DNA from: Actinomycetota bacterium
GTDB lineage: Bacteria > Actinomycetota > Acidimicrobiia > IMCC26256 > PALSA-610
Length of the DNA stretch: 64,000 nt
Reading direction: 5' to 3'
Assembly (NCBI GenBank): GCA_005779395.1
Contig: SXJP01000040.1
Span: forward strand, 25,006-89,005
The notes beneath the pieces were generated by a model that saw only the letters and a program-made list of their open reading frames with translations, searched no databases and was not told where the DNA came from. This document shows, in pieces, positions 10,511-18,514 of the stretch; positions within the stretch are counted from its first letter, which is position 1, and the number at the start of each line of letters is the position of its first letter. The translations under genes were made by a program, and so were the position numbers.

Positions 10511-10959
10511 GCGGCTTGTCCTGTTGTGCCTTCGGTGAGTGCAGGATCGAGTACCGCAACGGATGTACGACGTACTGGAACTATCTCTCGGATGACCTGT
10601 GCCACAGGACCCCATGCGAGTGCGCCAACAGACAGTAGGTATGCAAACGGAATTAGGAGGACGAGCACAAAAATCGTTATCGCTACGAGTCCGAATACGC
10701 CAAGACCTCTCATCACCATGGCGAACGGATAGAGAAACACGATCTCAACATCAAGAACGATGAAACTCATGGCTACCAAGAAGAACTTCACTGGGAAACG
10801 CTCTGCAGGTTCTGATTCTGGAACGATGCCACACTCGTACGCGGCTTGTTTTGCGCTGTTCGGATTGCGTGGACCAAGCAAGATCGACGCGACAAATGAC
10901 GCAAGCACAAACACAATTACAAGTGCAATCATGCCAACAAGCGGCAGGTAATCGTTCAC
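10507..10959 (-). CDS. nuoA: NADH-quinone oxidoreductase subunit A
   Basis: Three-helix membrane subunit and first gene of the nuo operon, 150 residues from a GTG start. The conserved loop [40 protein letters not shown], with the cysteine of the switch loop, identifies it. A C-terminal hydrophilic tail of about 35 residues is longer than usual. About 70 nt separate it from the MenJ-like gene upstream, so an operon promoter could lie there or further up; I found no convincing Rex site. Confidence 0.96.
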   Translation of the reverse strand: MNDYLPLVGMIALVIVFVLASFVASILLGPRNPNSAKQAAYECGIVPESEPAERFPVKFFLVAMSFIVLDVEIVFLYPFAMVMRGLGVFGLVAITIFVLVLLIPFAYLLSVGALAWGPVAQVIREIVPVRRTSVAVLDPALTEGTTGQAA

Positions 10960-11028
10960 GTTGACGAAACTAACCGGCGCGCCCGCTGTGGCTGCTCATC
11001 GGGCGACTCAAATTTGCACGTGAATCGG

Positions 11029-12300
11029 CTAAGGCTCTGGACCGATCTTCACGATCTGCGCGACGAGTTTGTATGCAGCTTCGGCCGGACCAAGTTCGTC
11101 TGGTCGCATCAGGTTCGCCATTATTCGCAACACCCATTCCATGAGCGACCTGTTGTGCATGCCGACGCGAGCTAATTCGCGCATGATCGCGGGATTGCCT
11201 ATCGCCTTCACGAAGGCCCGCGCCACTTTGAAATACAAGCCGTAGATTTCTTGCAATCGTTCTTCGTATGTAAGTAGTGCGAGTCCATCGCCACTTGTTA
11301 GTGCGAGGCTCACGGCATCTGCTGCGAGTCTGCCCGTCTCAAAAGCAGTCGAGATGCCTTCGCCGTTGAATGGATTAACGGACCCGGCCGCATCACCAAC
11401 GACGATCCATGTCGGTCCGACATGCGGGGTAACGCAGCCACCGGTTGGCAGGCGTCCCCCAGTTGCCGGACCACATGATGTCTCGGGCTTTATTCCCCAA
11501 CGCTCAGGGGCTGTCTGCGTAAACGCATCCATCAGCTTGGTCGTATTTATGTCTTTCCAGCCTTTGAAGGTCGATAGCAAGCCACAGCCGACATTTATTG
11601 TGCCGTCACCAACCGGAAAAATCCATCCATAACCGGGCAAATGGTTTCCATCGCGGTCTTTGATGTCTAGGTGGCTCTCGATCCAGGGGTCGTCGTGCAT
11701 CGGGCTTTCGTAATAGCCCCGAATTGCCATGCCGAGCGGGTAGCTCCGATCCCTAGAAGTACCCAAAGCCCTTCCGAATCGCCCGTTCGCACCATCGGCA
11801 ATAACCACATATTTCGCCTGAACCGTTACTTTTTCGCCACTATCTTTGTGCTTCACTACCACGCCACGCACGATTCCGTGCTCGAGCACGGGTTCTATTG
11901 CCTCGGCGCCTGTCCAAAGCTCCGCTCCTGCTTTAACTGCGTTGTCTGCGACCATCTGATCGAGTTCTCGCCTGCGCACGACATACCCGTACGAAGGGAA
12001 CTCGGGGTGCGACGGCCATGGCATTTCTAGCGTTACCCCATGGGCGATCGCCCGTAGCCCGTCGTATCGCAGGTAGTTGTCCGCAAGGCGGTCACCGAGA
12101 CCCATGTCGCTGAGTTGGCGGACTGCGCGTGGCGTTAGTCCATCACCACAGGTTTTCTCTCGCGGGAAGTCTTTCTTCTCTATGCAGAGCACCCGATGCC
12201 CGTTTTGTCCGAGCCAGAAAGCGCACGCAGCACCAGCAGGTCCAGCGCCGACAATTACCGCGTCAAAAACTGCGTCGTTGCTTGCCGATTTCACCGCCAT
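11029..12300 (-). CDS. menJ: FAD-dependent geranylgeranyl reductase family protein, menaquinone reductase MenJ-like
   Basis: Flavoprotein of the geranylgeranyl-reductase family. In mycobacteria the homologue MenJ saturates one isoprene unit of menaquinone. The N-terminal Rossmann motif (VIVGAGPAGAACAFWLGQNGHRVLCIEK), the KTCGDGLTPRAV substrate segment and the second FAD motif (WIVVGDAAGSVNPFNGEGIS) are clear. It lies directly upstream of nuoA on the same strand, which fits a menaquinone-modifying role in respiration. Alternative in-frame starts are 12309 and 12339; no ribosome site decides. Family assignment is firm, the exact substrate is inferred from context. Confidence 0.85.
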   Translation of the reverse strand: MAVKSASNDAVFDAVIVGAGPAGAACAFWLGQNGHRVLCIEKKDFPREKTCGDGLTPRAVRQLSDMGLGDRLADNYLRYDGLRAIAHGVTLEMPWPSHPEFPSYGYVVRRRELDQMVADNAVKAGAELWTGAEAIEPVLEHGIVRGVVVKHKDSGEKVTVQAKYVVIADGANGRFGRALGTSRDRSYPLGMAIRGYYESPMHDDPWIESHLDIKDRDGNHLPGYGWIFPVGDGTINVGCGLLSTFKGWKDINTTKLMDAFTQTAPERWGIKPETSCGPATGGRLPTGGCVTPHVGPTWIVVGDAAGSVNPFNGEGISTAFETGRLAADAVSLALTSGDGLALLTYEERLQEIYGLYFKVARAFVKAIGNPAIMRELARVGMHNRSLMEWVLRIMANLMRPDELGPAEAAYKLVAQIVKIGPEP

Positions 12301-12507
12301 GTGATCCATCGTCGCGCACCGAGACACGCATGCGTTCATCGACTATGCGAGCATGTGATTTTGTGCATGGATCACGGCGTGAGAATCGCGAATTTTCATG
12401 GTTGTCGTCGATGAGTCGCGTCTTCATCTAGCGTGCTAGTAAGCCATGCAAGAAGCGACACGAACGCCGCTTCGCCGCCACTCGACTACCCGCAGGAGTA
12501 CACAGGA

Positions 12508-13026
12508 ATGAGGCATGTTCTCGGTTTAGCCGTGCCCAATATCCTGCCCGAAACGTTGGGCTTGCGCGCTGCTGGTCGTTTGATTTGGACGACAGTCCTA
12601 TTCGTAGTTTTGCTTTCACCTGTCGTGGTTGCGTTGAAACGCCAGAAGTCAAAACTCAAAGCAACTTGGGCTCAAGCAATGGCTGGCGCTGTTTATGTTT
12701 GGGTGCTAATGGTCCTCGCCTACGGATCGATTCCGCATGAGTGGCTCACGTTCGCAAACGGTTACCTCAAGTGGGATGAGTCTCACTTCTTGCTCACTTC
12801 TGGCCAATCGATTGGTCCGTTCAACTGGCTCAACCTAGACGTCGATAAGCGCGCCATAACCGACACAGTCGCCACGCTTATCTATGTTGTGTTGGCCGTC
12901 GCCAACTTCAAAATGTTTGCGGCATGGCAACGGCGCCCAGAGGCGCCATCTGTTAGCACCGCAGTCGAGACTGAAAAGGTCATTGGTACATCTGCATTCG
13001 GACGCCCAGTAACGGTGAAGTCGTAA
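12508..13026 (+). CDS. Uncharacterised membrane protein heading the cytochrome bc cluster
   Basis: 172-residue protein that I do not recognise. It has an N-terminal helix (about residues 17-37), a second helix (about 50-68), a central luminal-looking segment with Trp/His (PHEWLTFANGYLKWDESHFLL) and a third helix (about 120-140), then a charged tail. The ATG at 12508 follows a good ribosome site (AGGAG at 12494-12498); the open frame extends further upstream to 12433 but without a site. It ends 4 nt before the ferredoxin gene and shares strand and spacing with the respiratory cluster, so it is probably an accessory or structural subunit of that complex. Confidence 0.8.
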   Translation: MRHVLGLAVPNILPETLGLRAAGRLIWTTVLFVVLLSPVVVALKRQKSKLKATWAQAMAGAVYVWVLMVLAYGSIPHEWLTFANGYLKWDESHFLLTSGQSIGPFNWLNLDVDKRAITDTVATLIYVVLAVANFKMFAAWQRRPEAPSVSTAVETEKVIGTSAFGRPVTVKS

Positions 13027-13030
13027 AGAC

Positions 13031-13444
13031 ATGGCCAAGATCGACGCCAATCCGCCGATGCCAGACTTCAGCACGGACTACGTCCTGCAAGAGGTCGATC
13101 CAAATTGGCTCACCAAGGCAGTCAAGCCAAAGCAGTTTTTGCACATTGACCAAGCCGAATGCATCATGTGTGAAGGCTGCGTCGACATTTGCCCTTGGAA
13201 GTGCATTCACATGTTGTCGCTCGATGCGATCACAGACGCGACAAATGCCGACCAACCAGGTGACGATCCGACCGACCATGTGTTTTTTGTCGTCGACGAA
13301 GACATCTGCACGCGCTGCGCACTTTGCGTCGATCGCTGCCCAACAGGCGTCATCGTGTTAGGCAAGGTCACAGATAAATGGTCCGATGGGGACCCGAACG
13401 ACCGTACTAATCGTCACGGCTACGCCTACGGCGTCCGTTTCTAA
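13031..13444 (+). CDS. Dicluster 2x[4Fe-4S] ferredoxin of the cytochrome bc cluster
   Basis: 137-residue soluble ferredoxin. Cluster 1 ligands are C44, C47, C50, C54 and cluster 2 ligands are C93, C96, C99, C103, both full CxxCxxCxxxCP motifs. An acidic ~35-residue insertion separates the motifs, and C58 is an extra cysteine. It lies between a membrane protein and the b6-type cytochrome b gene. A ferredoxin is not a standard subunit of bc1 or b6f complexes, so it may be an electron donor to, or a bound partner of, this complex (inference). Confidence 0.93.
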   Translation: MAKIDANPPMPDFSTDYVLQEVDPNWLTKAVKPKQFLHIDQAECIMCEGCVDICPWKCIHMLSLDAITDATNADQPGDDPTDHVFFVVDEDICTRCALCVDRCPTGVIVLGKVTDKWSDGDPNDRTNRHGYAYGVRF

Positions 13445-13464
13445 GTAGACCTCAGGAGAAACTC

Positions 13465-14259
13465 GTGGCCGAAGCCAACGGGAACAATGGATCGGGTTTA
13501 GGCGCCAAGGTGGCCGAACGCGCCACGAAGATGTGGGACAACACTCGCAACTCTCAAGCCTGGAACTCAATCTTCCGGCCGGGTTCGATCTATCGCAAGG
13601 GCTACACAGACAGCCCTCGTAACCGCAGTTACGTGATCATGAACAGCGTCTTGTTCCACCTCCACCCCGTGAAGGTGAAGCGCCACGCTGTCAAGGTGAG
13701 CTACACCTTATGCCTCGGCGGCCTCTCGTTTTTCTTGTTCATTCTGCTTACGGTCACAGGCATCTTCTTGATGTTCTTCTACCGACCGACTGCTACCGAA
13801 GCGTGGGCGACGGTTCAAGATCTCGAAACAGCAGTGGCATTTGGATCGCTAGTAAGAAATATGCATCGGTGGGGCGCTCACCTAATGGTGTTGTCGGTCT
13901 TCTTGCACATGAGTCGCGTCTTTTATCACGGTGCCTATAAGTCGCCACGGGAGTTCAACTGGGTTATCGGCGTCATCCTCTTGCTGCTCACCTTGTTGCT
14001 TTCGTTCACGGGCTATCTACTCCCGTGGGACCAACTCGCACTTTGGGCCGTAACCGTAGGTACCAACATGATGGGCTACACGCCCGTGCTTGGTAACCAG
14101 GTTCGTTTCGTATTGCTTGGTTCTAAAGAGATCGGGAACGACACGCTCTTGCGGTGGTACGTGTTGCACGTGCTCATGTTCCCGTTCGTCATCGTGATCT
14201 TCATGGCGGTTCACTTCTGGCGCGTCCGCAAGGATGGCGGCATTTCCGGGCCCCTCTAG
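13465..14259 (+). CDS. qcrB: Cytochrome b6-type subunit of quinol:cytochrome c reductase
   Basis: Four-helix N-terminal cytochrome b, 264 residues, starting at GTG 13465 behind AGGAG (13454-13458). Heme ligands are H134 and H148 in helix B (spacing 14) and H235 and H250 in helix D (spacing 15); the 15 spacing and the ISGPL C-terminus are b6-type rather than bc1-type. C83, in a LCLGG context at the start of helix A, aligns with Cys35 of plastid cytochrome b6, which binds heme c(n). Subunit IV is encoded separately next door. Symbol qcrB is given by function; the architecture is closest to b6f. Confidence 0.92.
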   Translation: MAEANGNNGSGLGAKVAERATKMWDNTRNSQAWNSIFRPGSIYRKGYTDSPRNRSYVIMNSVLFHLHPVKVKRHAVKVSYTLCLGGLSFFLFILLTVTGIFLMFFYRPTATEAWATVQDLETAVAFGSLVRNMHRWGAHLMVLSVFLHMSRVFYHGAYKSPREFNWVIGVILLLLTLLLSFTGYLLPWDQLALWAVTVGTNMMGYTPVLGNQVRFVLLGSKEIGNDTLLRWYVLHVLMFPFVIVIFMAVHFWRVRKDGGISGPL

Positions 14260-14274
14260 GCCGATAGGACAGGT

Positions 14275-15099
14275 ATGGCTGAGGTTCCAGAACACTTACT
14301 ACGTCGTAGCGCCGAACGCCGCGCGGCGTTATCAGGCGAAGAAGCGCCAGCCGAGGCGCCCGTAGCTGCCGACGTCCCCGCACAAGAGGCAAGTGCCGAA
14401 GAAGCCGTCGCCGCGCCCGCAGACACAGGCGAAAAGATCACCGAAAGTGTCGGGGGCGTTCCAGCACACCTCTTAGAGCGTGCTCGTTTGAAGAAACTCG
14501 CAGCCGCTGGCGGCGACGCTGGCGCAAGTGGCGCAGTCGCTACGGCAACAGCAGCTAAGGCGCCTGCCATGACAGCAGGTACACCGACAGGAACTGGCCC
14601 GAGTGGCCACACTCAGCGCCTGCTGACCGTGGTGAAGGCTGGATCGATCCAACAGACCAAAGCTGAAGCCCAAGACAAGGTCCATGTCTGGCCTCACTTG
14701 CTTGCCATCGAGTTCGCATCGATCATGATTCTGATGGCACTCACGACCATCTTCTCTGCACTCGTGAAGGCACCACTTCTAGGCCTCGCTGATGTCAACC
14801 AGACGCCGAACCCGTCGAAGGCTCCCTGGTACTTCTTGGGCCTTCAGGAACTTCTCACCATGTTCCACCCAATGGTCGCCGGTGTGACGATCCCTGGCGT
14901 CGCACTCGTCATCGTTGCGCTCGCCCCATATGTAGATAAGAACCCGTCAAACAAACCAGCCGACCGCAAGTTTGCGATCGCGATGATGACGATGTTCCTT
15001 ATGTTCTGGGCTGTACTTGTGATTATTGGATCGTTCTTCCGCGGCGAAGGCTTCAACTTCGTGTTCCCGTGGAACAACCATGTGTTCTTCGAGCTCTAG
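14275..15099 (+). CDS. Cytochrome b subunit IV-like protein with Ala-rich N-terminal extension
   Basis: 274 residues. The C-terminal ~130 residues hold three helices of the subunit IV/cytochrome b C-terminal domain. The quinol-site motif reads APWY (183-186) instead of PEWY, so the conserved glutamate is absent. Residues 1-130 are a soluble Ala/Glu-rich extension with two copies of a VPxHLLxR motif (VPEHLLRR at 4-11, VPAHLLER at 62-69), each followed by a basic helix, possibly a docking repeat. Spacing of 15 nt from the b6 gene and from the Rieske gene points to one operon. Confidence 0.9.
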   Translation: MAEVPEHLLRRSAERRAALSGEEAPAEAPVAADVPAQEASAEEAVAAPADTGEKITESVGGVPAHLLERARLKKLAAAGGDAGASGAVATATAAKAPAMTAGTPTGTGPSGHTQRLLTVVKAGSIQQTKAEAQDKVHVWPHLLAIEFASIMILMALTTIFSALVKAPLLGLADVNQTPNPSKAPWYFLGLQELLTMFHPMVAGVTIPGVALVIVALAPYVDKNPSNKPADRKFAIAMMTMFLMFWAVLVIIGSFFRGEGFNFVFPWNNHVFFEL

Positions 15100-15113
15100 G
15101 AGAATAAAGGGCA

Positions 15114-15968
15114 GTGCTACCAGCAGCAATCTTCGCCATTTTCGGGGCCATCGTGCTCGTCTTGGTCGTCACAACGGCCCGACGTTCGAGCACGAGCGGA
15201 CGGCTCTCTCGCGAGACCAAGTCGCGCGACAAATCCGGTCCAGCCTCAACGAGCGCCACTACCGAACTTGAAGCGGCAGATTCGGCCGTCGCTCGCGAAC
15301 GTGCAGCACTTGCCCAGAACGAAGCCGTATCTGGGGTCCCAGCAATGGTTGGCGAGACTGGAATCGCTCGTTGGGAGCCCGTAGACGAAGAAACTCTCGG
15401 AGTTTCGCGTCGTCAGTTCCTCAACCGTGCCAACATCTCGATGCTCGGAATTGGGATGCTCCCAATTTTTGGCGTCTCCCTAATTGCGTTCTTGTACCCA
15501 AGTGGCGCAGGCGGGTTCGGATCCAAGGTCACCGTCGGGAAATTGTCCGACATCCTTGCCTCGATCACAGCAAAGAAGCAACCGTTCTACGCGGCAAGTG
15601 CGCGCACCTACATTCAGATTTTCGACAACGCAAAGACCACGGCCGCAGAAGTAACAAGCGCCTACGAAGGTCGCGAAGTCGAGATGGGTCTCCCCGACGG
15701 TTACGTCGCCTTGTGGCAGCGATGCGTGCACCTTGGCTGCCGGGTTCCGTGGTGTCAGAGTTCGCAGTGGTTCGAATGCCCCTGCCACGGATCCAAGTAC
15801 AGCAAGATCGGCGAAAAGCGCGACGGGCCCGCACCGCGTGGTCTTGACCGATTCGCAACCGAAGTCGTCGACGGCAACCTCGTCGTAAACACAGGCGTCA
15901 TCATTCAGGGCCCGCCTATCGGCACGACCACAATCGACCAGAAGCAGGAAGGTCCGGCGTGCGTCTGA
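15114..15968 (+). CDS. qcrA: Rieske [2Fe-2S] protein
   Basis: 284 residues from GTG 15114. Ligands are C204 and H206 (CVHLGC) and C222 and H225 (CPCHGSKY); C209 and C224 would form the stabilising disulfide. There are two hydrophobic segments: an N-terminal helix (about 2-20), and a second helix (about 108-128) preceded by a Tat-like SRRQFLNR. Between them is an 80-residue charged linker. Two N-terminal helices before the Rieske domain recall the actinobacterial QcrA type, which has three. High-potential tuning residues were not assessed. Confidence 0.95.
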   Translation: MLPAAIFAIFGAIVLVLVVTTARRSSTSGRLSRETKSRDKSGPASTSATTELEAADSAVARERAALAQNEAVSGVPAMVGETGIARWEPVDEETLGVSRRQFLNRANISMLGIGMLPIFGVSLIAFLYPSGAGGFGSKVTVGKLSDILASITAKKQPFYAASARTYIQIFDNAKTTAAEVTSAYEGREVEMGLPDGYVALWQRCVHLGCRVPWCQSSQWFECPCHGSKYSKIGEKRDGPAPRGLDRFATEVVDGNLVVNTGVIIQGPPIGTTTIDQKQEGPACV

Positions 15969-16023
15969 TGCAACTTTTCGCAACTAAAGGCCCGTCACTG
16001 AGCACCGAGAGGACAACGCAGGT

Positions 16024-17448
16024 ATGAGGCTCCTCGCTGCCTGGGATTGGCACAGATTCACGAAGTTCGACGTCTGGGGCGTCCTGTTCTGGGTCAATGC
16101 GATCGCACTATTAGCACTACTCATCGTTGCTGTCGTCTCAATCTCGCGTGACAAGCAAGACAAGCCAGCAGCGAACACGGTCGCGTTCTTGGCCGACGAC
16201 GAACTCGAAACTTTCCGGCTAGAGCGAGTGCTCGGCTGGGCGCTCGTATTCTCGGCAATTCTCGCAGTTAGCTACGGCGTCTACTGGCTGCGCGAGCCTT
16301 CTCGTCAGCACGACTCCGACATCTACTTCGCAGAAGGAGCGATCGAGCGCGGCGAAGAACTGTTCGCCAACGAATCGTTCGAGGTCTACAACTCTGCGAA
16401 GTCTCTCAAGTGCGCAGACTGCCACGGCGGACCTGGCATCGATGCCGACCTCGGCCGCGAAGTAGTTGGTGGCGGTGGGTCCGCGCCATACACGCACATC
16501 ATCGACCCAGACAATGCGTTCTCCGTTTCGTGGAGCGCGCCTGCTCTCAACACCGTGATGTATCGCTTCTCGCCTGAGGAAGTCCGTGAGATCATCACCT
16601 ACGGGCGGCCAGGAACGCCGATGCAGGCATGGGGTACAGACGGCGACGGTCCGAAGAATGCTCAGAGCGTCACCGACCTTGTCGCATATATCGCTTCAAT
16701 ACAAATCTCGCCAGATGAAGCCCAAGGAAAAATCGCAGCCAACCTCAAAGCGGCCCAAGAACAGTCCGCCTCGCAGGTAAAGAGCGCAGAAGAAGCAGTA
16801 GCCGCTGCGACCGAAGCCCTCGACGAAGCGCAAACAGCTAGCGACGAGATTAAGGACCAAGAGTCGAACGAGGGACAACTTGCCATCCGCAAGGTTGAAG
16901 CTGCCGCGAAGAAACTCGAAGTTGCACAAGCGAAGCTAGATTGGGCCAAGGAGTGGGCAGACAAGCGTTCCGGAATCAGTGACGGCCAGTTGCTGTTCGA
17001 AATGAACTGTGCTCGTTGCCACACCAAGAACTGGAGTTTGTTCAACCCGAGCAACCCATACCTACGCCCAGAGACATTGCTCGGTCCGGCTGGTGGGGGC
17101 GGCAACACAGGCTTCAGTCTCGTGAACGTAGAGAAACTTCGGTTCAACAACGGACTAGACGCAGAAGGCAAGCCAGACCCGACGTCGGGCTGGACTAGCC
17201 ACAACCTGTTCGTGACAAACGGTTCTAACAAGCAGAAGCCATACGGCAACGGCGGCAGCGGAAGCGGTCGCATGCCAGGCCAATGCAACACCGACTTCTT
17301 CGCTTCCTTCGACATCCTCGAGCACAGCGGGTGCATGCTCACCACAGTGCAGATCGAAGCGATCGTTGCGTACGAACGCTGTGGACTCCTAGCAACATTG
17401 CCAGACCACAGTGCAGCCAAATATGACACAGACTGCGATAAGCCGTAG
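16024..17448 (+). CDS. qcrC: Membrane-anchored diheme cytochrome c with coiled-coil insert
   Basis: 474 residues. Two helices near the N-terminus (about 21-40 and 70-88) anchor two CxxCH heme sites: C130-C133-H134 (CADCH) and C329-C332-H333 (CARCH). Between them lies an Ala/Glu/Lys-rich segment (about 233-314) predicted as a long coiled coil. A diheme cytochrome c is the usual third redox subunit of actinobacterial QcrCAB complexes, but those lack such a coiled coil. Its position after Rieske supports it being the electron-exit subunit. The end overlaps the longest frame of the next gene, whose likely start is at 17480. Confidence 0.88.
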   Translation: MRLLAAWDWHRFTKFDVWGVLFWVNAIALLALLIVAVVSISRDKQDKPAANTVAFLADDELETFRLERVLGWALVFSAILAVSYGVYWLREPSRQHDSDIYFAEGAIERGEELFANESFEVYNSAKSLKCADCHGGPGIDADLGREVVGGGGSAPYTHIIDPDNAFSVSWSAPALNTVMYRFSPEEVREIITYGRPGTPMQAWGTDGDGPKNAQSVTDLVAYIASIQISPDEAQGKIAANLKAAQEQSASQVKSAEEAVAAATEALDEAQTASDEIKDQESNEGQLAIRKVEAAAKKLEVAQAKLDWAKEWADKRSGISDGQLLFEMNCARCHTKNWSLFNPSNPYLRPETLLGPAGGGGNTGFSLVNVEKLRFNNGLDAEGKPDPTSGWTSHNLFVTNGSNKQKPYGNGGSGSGRMPGQCNTDFFASFDILEHSGCMLTTVQIEAIVAYERCGLLATLPDHSAAKYDTDCDKP

Positions 17449-17479
17449 TCCTAAAAGATTTCAGAGAAGAGGAGACCCC

Positions 17480-18337
17480 GTGCAGGTACTGCACATTCTC
17501 GCTAGCGAAGGCGGCGGCGCCAAGAACCTTTGGGATCCCACGATCCTTGGTGTTCTCACGGTGCTGTCTGGCGTCGTGCTGTTCTGTGGTTCGACATACA
17601 TGTTGCTCACAACGAACATCGGAGCCCGCCAGGGTTTCCTAGTTGCATTCTGCAGCCTCACCGGAATAACGATGTTGCTCGGCGCTCTGTGGCTAACGAC
17701 CAACACGCCACTCAACGTTCCGAAGGGACGCGTGGCCCAGTGGATCCCCGTTTCCGAAGAGCCGACTGATGCCATCGTTGCCAATCTGAGTGACTCAGCG
17801 ATTCAAGCACTCAGGTCAATCGATTCAGAAGGCACGCCCGTACCCGAGAAGGGTCCGGCCGACTCGGACGTCCTTGAGCGCGGCGAGCTTCGCCCTGCAG
17901 TCGAAGCGGCGCTAGTAAAAGAAAAGACTGAAGGCCCCCACGAAGTCGAAGCCGGACCGCTAGTGCTCGTGTGCGATACATGTGCAGGCGATGTCATCAC
18001 CAACCTCGATGAACTCAACTCGTACACGATTGGTGGCGGCACCAAGAACCTCTTCTGGCACAACACTCAATACGCAGCCGTTGAGTTCTGCACTCGCTTT
18101 GCTCTAGACCCGGTTTTTGCTGACCCAAGTGCCGAAATCAAAGACGCCGAGTGCGACCCAGCCATCGCCCACAAATTCCTTCTCCTAAAGCGCGACTTCG
18201 GATCACTTCGGTTACCTGCACTGTTCTACACACTCGTTTCCGGGTTGCTGCTCGGACTTGGCCTGTACGCAATGCACATCAAGGAACGGTCCGAACAACG
18301 GACCTCGGCAGGCGCACTCACGCCGACCAACGCCTAG
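17480..18337 (+). CDS. Uncharacterised membrane protein of the cytochrome bc cluster
   Basis: 285 residues from GTG 17480, chosen for a strong ribosome site (GAGGAG at 17469-17474). Two helices (about 24-45 and 52-72) are followed by a ~180-residue hydrophilic domain and a C-terminal helix near residue 260. The soluble domain holds a CDTCAGD motif and two further cysteines (FCTRF, AECDP), enough for a metal or disulfide site. I do not recognise the family. Position and strand suggest it belongs to the bc complex or its assembly. Confidence 0.82.
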   Translation: MQVLHILASEGGGAKNLWDPTILGVLTVLSGVVLFCGSTYMLLTTNIGARQGFLVAFCSLTGITMLLGALWLTTNTPLNVPKGRVAQWIPVSEEPTDAIVANLSDSAIQALRSIDSEGTPVPEKGPADSDVLERGELRPAVEAALVKEKTEGPHEVEAGPLVLVCDTCAGDVITNLDELNSYTIGGGTKNLFWHNTQYAAVEFCTRFALDPVFADPSAEIKDAECDPAIAHKFLLLKRDFGSLRLPALFYTLVSGLLLGLGLYAMHIKERSEQRTSAGALTPTNA

Positions 18338-18346
18338 GAGAACACG

Positions 18347-18514
18347 ATGATAAGAAACCTGATCGCCATCGCCCCTCAACCGGTCGACACAACCGAACAA
18401 GGCCCGCTCGGATTCATTCTGCTAGCGGTGCTGTGTACAGCGATCATGGCGAGCCTGTTCTACATGGACCGAATCCGTCAACGCGCTAGTGATCGTCGCG
18501 ACTCAGAGCAGTAG
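18347..18514 (+). CDS. 55-residue single-helix membrane peptide
   Basis: Reads MIRNLIAIAPQPVDTTEQGP, then a helix (about residues 21-41) and a basic Arg/Asp C-terminus. It starts 9 nt after the preceding gene stops, behind GGAG (18337-18340), and its stop abuts the hemL stop at 18515. Small single-helix proteins are normal accessory subunits of b6f and bc complexes, so this may be one. Coding status rests on the ribosome site, the reading frame filling the gap exactly, and the plausible topology. Confidence 0.7.
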   Translation: MIRNLIAIAPQPVDTTEQGPLGFILLAVLCTAIMASLFYMDRIRQRASDRRDSEQ

